In this document: positions 7,522 to 10,565 of the stretch, piece after piece
How positions within the stretch are numbered: the first letter of the stretch is position 1
Layout of the letters: each line of letters begins with the position of its first letter
Assembly (NCBI GenBank): GCA_039029235.1
Contig: JBCCGO010000026.1
Span: 1-10,565 of the forward strand
Direction of reading: 5' to 3'
DNA: 10,565 nucleotides
Origin: JBCBRR01 sp039029235
Lineage (GTDB): Bacteria > Bacteroidota > Bacteroidia > Cytophagales > Amoebophilaceae
The notes under the pieces: generated by a model
What the model was told of the DNA's origin: nothing
Databases searched by the model: none
Seen by the model: only the letters and a program-made list of their open reading frames with translations
Translations under genes and position numbers: made by a program

Positions 7522-7753
7522 TTTGATCGATGCTTGACTATCGGTGATGGGAGAGCTCTATGGCAAAGCTAGTGAAATTATTGCCAGAGTAGTGGGGACG
7601 CTATACGCCGTTTGCATGATTAGCCTGGAGCTATTTGTCTTGGTTCGTCTTTGTGAGCCGCTTTTTGGTATTCATTCTGTTTATGGGATAGTCATTGGAG
7701 GGATTATACTAGCTCTATATACAACCTATGGAGGGATCAGATCAGTTGCACTG
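7522..7753 (+). pseudogene. Fragment of a sodium:solute symporter gene, frameshifted
   Basis: Remnant of a second SSS-family (PutP-like) membrane symporter. In one frame bases 7522-7548 read FDRCLTIGD. A net frame change at about 7546 moves the match to the next frame, MGELYGKASEIIARVVGTL and onward, to GGIRSVAL. This aligns without gaps apart from the shift with the CLTMGDLMNTFYG...GGIRAV part of the symporter domain of the downstream gene (nt 8493-8715), so it is a diverged homologue of that part. Only about 75 codons from the middle of a typical 450-500-residue symporter remain, covering two membrane helices. The left edge is the transposase remnant and the right edge the HD fragment; both sides have lost the rest of the gene. 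Confidence 0.75.
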
Positions 7754-8101
7754 GCATTACCTCTCTACAGCAGTCTTTGGCCAGGAGGCGGCATCAGCGG
7801 TAGATACAGTAACGCACTTGCAGAGCTTGTAGGGCAGATTTTCAAAATCAAACTATCGGCTCAGGAGAAGCTAAGCAGGCTGGAGCGCAGGGGCAACACA
7901 CGTGGTCTGTATGTGAAGCTGGCAGACCGGATGCATAACATGCGCACGATCAGTGGCCACCGTACGCTGTCCAAGCAGCAGCGAGTAGCCGAGGAGACGG
8001 CGCAGCTATATGTACCGCTGGCAGAGCGGCTGAGGCTACACGAGGCGGCTCAGGAGCTGAAAAGTAGGTGTGCGCAAGTGCTGAGTAGGGGGCCTCGTTA
8101 G
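7544..8101 (+). CDS. Chimeric open frame joining symporter and SpoT-HD fragments
   Basis: A single frame of 185 codons runs from a GTG at 7544 (or the ATG at 7547) through both gene fragments described separately. Residues 1-69 are two symporter transmembrane helices (around 14-34 and 47-63). Residues about 88-185 are the tail of a SpoT-like HD domain. The join near residues 70-88 keeps frame. A gene finder would call it a protein, and it could in principle be translated as a small membrane-anchored product, but it lacks the active-site motif of one parent and most of the other. I consider it most likely a by-product of deletion. Confidence 0.4.
   Translation: MMGELYGKASEIIARVVGTLYAVCMISLELFVLVRLCEPLFGIHSVYGIVIGGIILALYTTYGGIRSVALALPLYSSLWPGGGISGRYSNALAELVGQIFKIKLSAQEKLSRLERRGNTRGLYVKLADRMHNMRTISGHRTLSKQQRVAEETAQLYVPLAERLRLHEAAQELKSRCAQVLSRGPR
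7754..8101 (+). pseudogene. Fragment of a RelA/SpoT-type HD domain
   Basis: The C-terminal half of a (p)ppGpp hydrolase-like HD domain. Recognisable parts are ALAELV, KLADRMHNMRT (nt 7916-7948), QRVAEETAQLYVPLAERL and AQELKSRCAQVL, followed by a stop at 8099-8101. In RelA/SpoT enzymes the metal-binding HDxxED motif lies some 70 residues before KLADR. Here that region is absent: the stretch 7754-7800 (roughly LPLYSSLWPGGGISGRYS) has no family match and joins the symporter fragment. No synthetase, TGS or ACT domain follows. The base composition jumps at this join: the line 7981-8040 is about 63% G+C, against about 40% for 7681-7740 in the symporter piece, so the two pieces have different histories. 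It cannot be a working hydrolase as it stands. Confidence 0.7.
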
Positions 8102-8114
8102 CATTGTATTTCCC

Positions 8115-8144
8115 TTTACTTGTGTAGCGAATTAGTTACTTTAG
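8115..8144 (+). promoter_or_regulatory. Possible promoter of the sensor gene at 8181
   Basis: TTTA at 8115-8118, 18 bases, then TACTTTAG at 8137-8144 resembles the Bacteroidota TTTG / TAnnTTTG promoter with one mismatch in each box. It sits 37 bases before the ATG. Just downstream, GAAAAGA (8146-8152) and TCTTTTC (8161-8167) can form a 7-bp hairpin in the presumed leader. The match is weak and A/T-rich sequence gives such hits by chance. Confidence 0.3.
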
Positions 8145-8180
8145 TGAAAAGAAAAAAGACTCTTTTCAACGTTATAAATT

Positions 8181-10565
8181 ATGAATGCTCTCAGCACAGA
8201 TCACCTAATAGTTTATACCTTTCTAGCAATTACCCTGATAGTGGGCCTCTGGGCAGGTAGAGGAATTAAGGATATCCGAGAGTATGCCATTGCCAATAAG
8301 CAGTTTGGAACGGGTGCGCTTACGCTTACATTGATAGCAACCTACATAGGAGGTTGGCATTTATTTGGCTTTCCGAGTGATGTATTTGCTGATGGACTTA
8401 TTTATATCATACCAGATGTAGGGTGTGCTGTCATTGTCTGCTTATTGTTTATTGCCTGGTTCATTGCTCCCAAAGTAGTGTATTTCAAGGGCTGTCTAAC
8501 TATGGGCGACCTTATGAATACATTTTATGGACAGTATGGACAAGTGATTACCGGGTACCTAGGGTTGATTTATAACACCACAGCTGTCAGTGTACAGATA
8601 TTCTTTCTAAGTTATGTTTGTGGACTTCTAGGCATTAACAGCGACTGGGGACTTAGCTTGGCTGCCTTGGTATTAGCCATGTATACCGCCAAAGGGGGTA
8701 TACGAGCTGTTACTGCTACAGATATTCTTCAGTTTACCGCCATCGTTGCGGCAATACCGCTACTGGCCCATCTGATGACTTACCAAGCAGGGGGCATGCG
8801 GGCACTGCTCAATAGCGTACCCCAAGAAAAATTACAGCTTTTTGGACAGGATAAGACAGGAGCTTTCAGTGCTGGCTATTACACTTTACCTATAGCGACA
8901 CTATGGTACCTCTTTCCTGGGTTTCCCCTTAGTTTCCCTTTTATCCAGAGGATGCTCATGGCGCGAGACCAGCGACAGAGCGTTAATATGTACTATTTGA
9001 GCCTAGCTTTTCTTATCCCTTTCTTTCTGTTGCTGATCCTCATCGGCCTGGCTGCACTCGTTGTATACCCTCAGATTAACTCCCAAGACGTCCTGCCCCA
9101 TATCGTTAGTCACCTTCCTGTAGGGCTCAAGGGGCTGGTGTGGACAGCCTTACTGGCTGTCATTATGTCTACTACTGACTCATTCTTGCATGCTGCTGGC
9201 GTTTCACTCACCCATGATCTCATCAAGCCTCTCTTGAAGCAAAGAGGAATAGCTATTGATGAGCTCAAAGTAGTTCAGTATGCAACATTTCTGATAGCCT
9301 GCCTAGCCATTGTAGTAGTCTTAGCCGTTAGGGACATCTTTAAGATAGCTATGTATGGGATGGATCTGGCTGCCTTGCTTTTTACTATTCCTTTGATGGC
9401 GGGTATTATGGGCCTCAAGACTGAGGCTAGGTCTTTTCTTACTTCGTTGTTGGCTACGCTCACTGCCTTTACGATCACTAAACTATATCTGGGCGAAGAG
9501 CTAGTCATACCTATCTGTATCCTAGTCAATGCAGTCAGTTTCTTTGGCACCCACTACCTTCTGAACCAAGGCTTCGCAGTAGTCACGCGATCGGGAGGTC
9601 AGCAAGAAAGCTATGTATGGCATCCCAGCTGGGAAGAATCGAGCAAAAAAATTGCCGGCCTGCTGCCTAAGCCGCAAAAGCTTCTGCACTACTCCCAAAA
9701 TCGGGTAGCCAAGTATGGGGCCAATCCCACCCTGTTCGCGCTTTTTGTAACAATCGGTTACATGGTGCCTTTACTGATGCATAGCTATGCAGCCCCCGCT
9801 GCTTATAACTGGTTATTGGGTATCAGGGGTGTTGGCACACTGCTCTGTGTGGGGTTACTACTCAAGTCCCAGTGGCCCTCTTGGCTGCTTCCCTACTTCT
9901 CTACCTACTATCACTTTAGCCTACTCTATTGCTTGCCCTTTGTTACTACATTCCTATTTCTCCTAGAGGGGGGCAGCATAGAGTGGCTACTCAATGTATC
10001 TCTCGCTATTATACTCCTTATCGTACTGGCAGACTGGGCTACGTTTGTATGGCTATCAACCTTTGGGGTAGCCTTGGCGATGGGGTTGTACAGACTAGGA
10101 ATAGGGCCATTAGCCATGCGCCTGGATTTAGATACAACCTATACACTGGCATATGCTATCACCTTTTCTACCCTCATTGGCCTGCTCTTTGCCCGCAGGA
10201 GGCAGCAAAGAGCTGAGCAGCAGCATAGAACGCTGCAAGCTCGGGAGCAAGCAAGTCAGGCCCAACTCTCCCAGAGTGCTGCCCTACAGGCCAAAACCTT
10301 GAAGGCCCTCGAGGAAGCCAGCACGCAGAAGCTCCTGCAGGTAGTTAGGAGCCTGCAAACCTTGCCTGCTCGTGGAGAAGCCACGGATAGACTCCAAGCG
10401 ACCATCACCACACTCGTACCTATAGCCTTCCAGCTGCAAGGCATCAATATCAAAGCCACAGACTACTTACGGCTACAGAGCAAGCCGATAGTCATCGACC
10501 AGTGGCTGAAAGAGTTGCGTGACCAGTTTCGTGAGTACAACATAGGGCAAAGCATCCGTTTTATC
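8181..10565 (+). CDS. Sodium:solute symporter / CqsS-like sensor / histidine kinase hybrid, 3' end off the window
   Basis: Large membrane sensor; 795 codons are open from the ATG at 8181 to the right edge. Module 1 (residues about 1-460) is an SSS-family symporter of PutP type with many hydrophobic helices. It includes the first-helix-pair segment IATYIGGWHLFG, CLTMGDLMNTFYG (105-117), GGIRAVTATDILQF and the sodium-site helix MSTTDSFLHAAG (329-340). A polar linker follows. Module 2 (about 514-671) is a second membrane domain of about six helices. It starts YGANPTL and contains YHFSLLYCLPFVTTFLFLLE (577-596), and I recognise it as similar to the autoinducer-binding domain of CqsS/LqsS. Next come a basic stop-transfer (ARRRQQR) and a Gln/Ala/Glu-rich coiled coil (about 672-725). 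Then a helical stretch and IVIDQWLKELRDQF (763-776) look like the lead-in to a kinase ATPase domain. No HExRTP/HExRNP box is visible. The ligand and partner regulator are unknown. Confidence 0.85.
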   Translation, partial: MNALSTDHLIVYTFLAITLIVGLWAGRGIKDIREYAIANKQFGTGALTLTLIATYIGGWHLFGFPSDVFADGLIYIIPDVGCAVIVCLLFIAWFIAPKVVYFKGCLTMGDLMNTFYGQYGQVITGYLGLIYNTTAVSVQIFFLSYVCGLLGINSDWGLSLAALVLAMYTAKGGIRAVTATDILQFTAIVAAIPLLAHLMTYQAGGMRALLNSVPQEKLQLFGQDKTGAFSAGYYTLPIATLWYLFPGFPLSFPFIQRMLMARDQRQSVNMYYLSLAFLIPFFLLLILIGLAALVVYPQINSQDVLPHIVSHLPVGLKGLVWTALLAVIMSTTDSFLHAAGVSLTHDLIKPLLKQRGIAIDELKVVQYATFLIACLAIVVVLAVRDIFKIAMYGMDLAALLFTIPLMAGIMGLKTEARSFLTSLLATLTAFTITKLYLGEELVIPICILVNAVSFFGTHYLLNQGFAVVTRSGGQQESYVWHPSWEESSKKIAGLLPKPQKLLHYSQNRVAKYGANPTLFALFVTIGYMVPLLMHSYAAPAAYNWLLGIRGVGTLLCVGLLLKSQWPSWLLPYFSTYYHFSLLYCLPFVTTFLFLLEGGSIEWLLNVSLAIILLIVLADWATFVWLSTFGVALAMGLYRLGIGPLAMRLDLDTTYTLAYAITFSTLIGLLFARRRQQRAEQQHRTLQAREQASQAQLSQSAALQAKTLKALEEASTQKLLQVVRSLQTLPARGEATDRLQATITTLVPIAFQLQGINIKATDYLRLQSKPIVIDQWLKELRDQFREYNIGQSIRFI

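Noticed and set aside
9275..10459. Minus- and plus-strand frames inside the sensor gene
   Set aside because: The continuous 795-codon plus-strand frame with clear membrane modules explains the region; the others are shadows.

Overview
The window looks like a piece of a Bacteroidota chromosome. The ribosomal block rplM-rpsI-rpsB-tsf has the order usual in that phylum, its proteins read as Bacteroidota versions, and a Bacteroidota-type promoter (TTGC, 19 bases, TATCTTTG) lies in front of it. The decayed insertion sequence, broken gene pieces and a long gene-free stretch suggest a genome under relaxed selection, such as a host-associated Cytophagales relative of Amoebophilus or Cardinium. That placement is inference from style and gene content, not from a search.

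Layout from left to right. Bases 1-2112 on the minus strand hold a UvrD/PcrA-type superfamily 1 DNA helicase that is intact as far as it can be seen; its last residues run off the left edge. Bases 2113-3477 hold no convincing gene, but contain a family of diverged repeats at about 2610-2950. Bases 3478-6415 on the plus strand are the translation operon: promoter, L13 (rplM), S9 (rpsI), S2 (rpsB) with an unusual Ala/Thr/Pro/Ser-rich C-terminal tail of about 95 residues, and EF-Ts (tsf). A hairpin follows tsf.

Bases 6416-8101 are a wreckage zone. It holds a 5'-truncated IS481-type transposase on the minus strand whose first catalytic Asp is replaced by Ala. Next to it is a frameshifted fragment of a sodium:solute symporter, fused in frame to a fragment of a RelA/SpoT-type HD protein.

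From 8181 to the right edge a long open frame (795 residues visible, no stop) encodes a multi-domain membrane sensor. It has an N-terminal sodium:solute symporter (SSS) module, then a second membrane domain that I recognise as resembling the autoinducer-sensing domain of CqsS/LqsS quorum-sensing kinases, then a coiled coil and the start of what should be a histidine kinase. The phospho-acceptor His motif expected there is not visible. This gene is the most interesting item in the window. The broken symporter fragment just upstream is related to the same part of its SSS module, which points to an old duplication or a lost paralogue.
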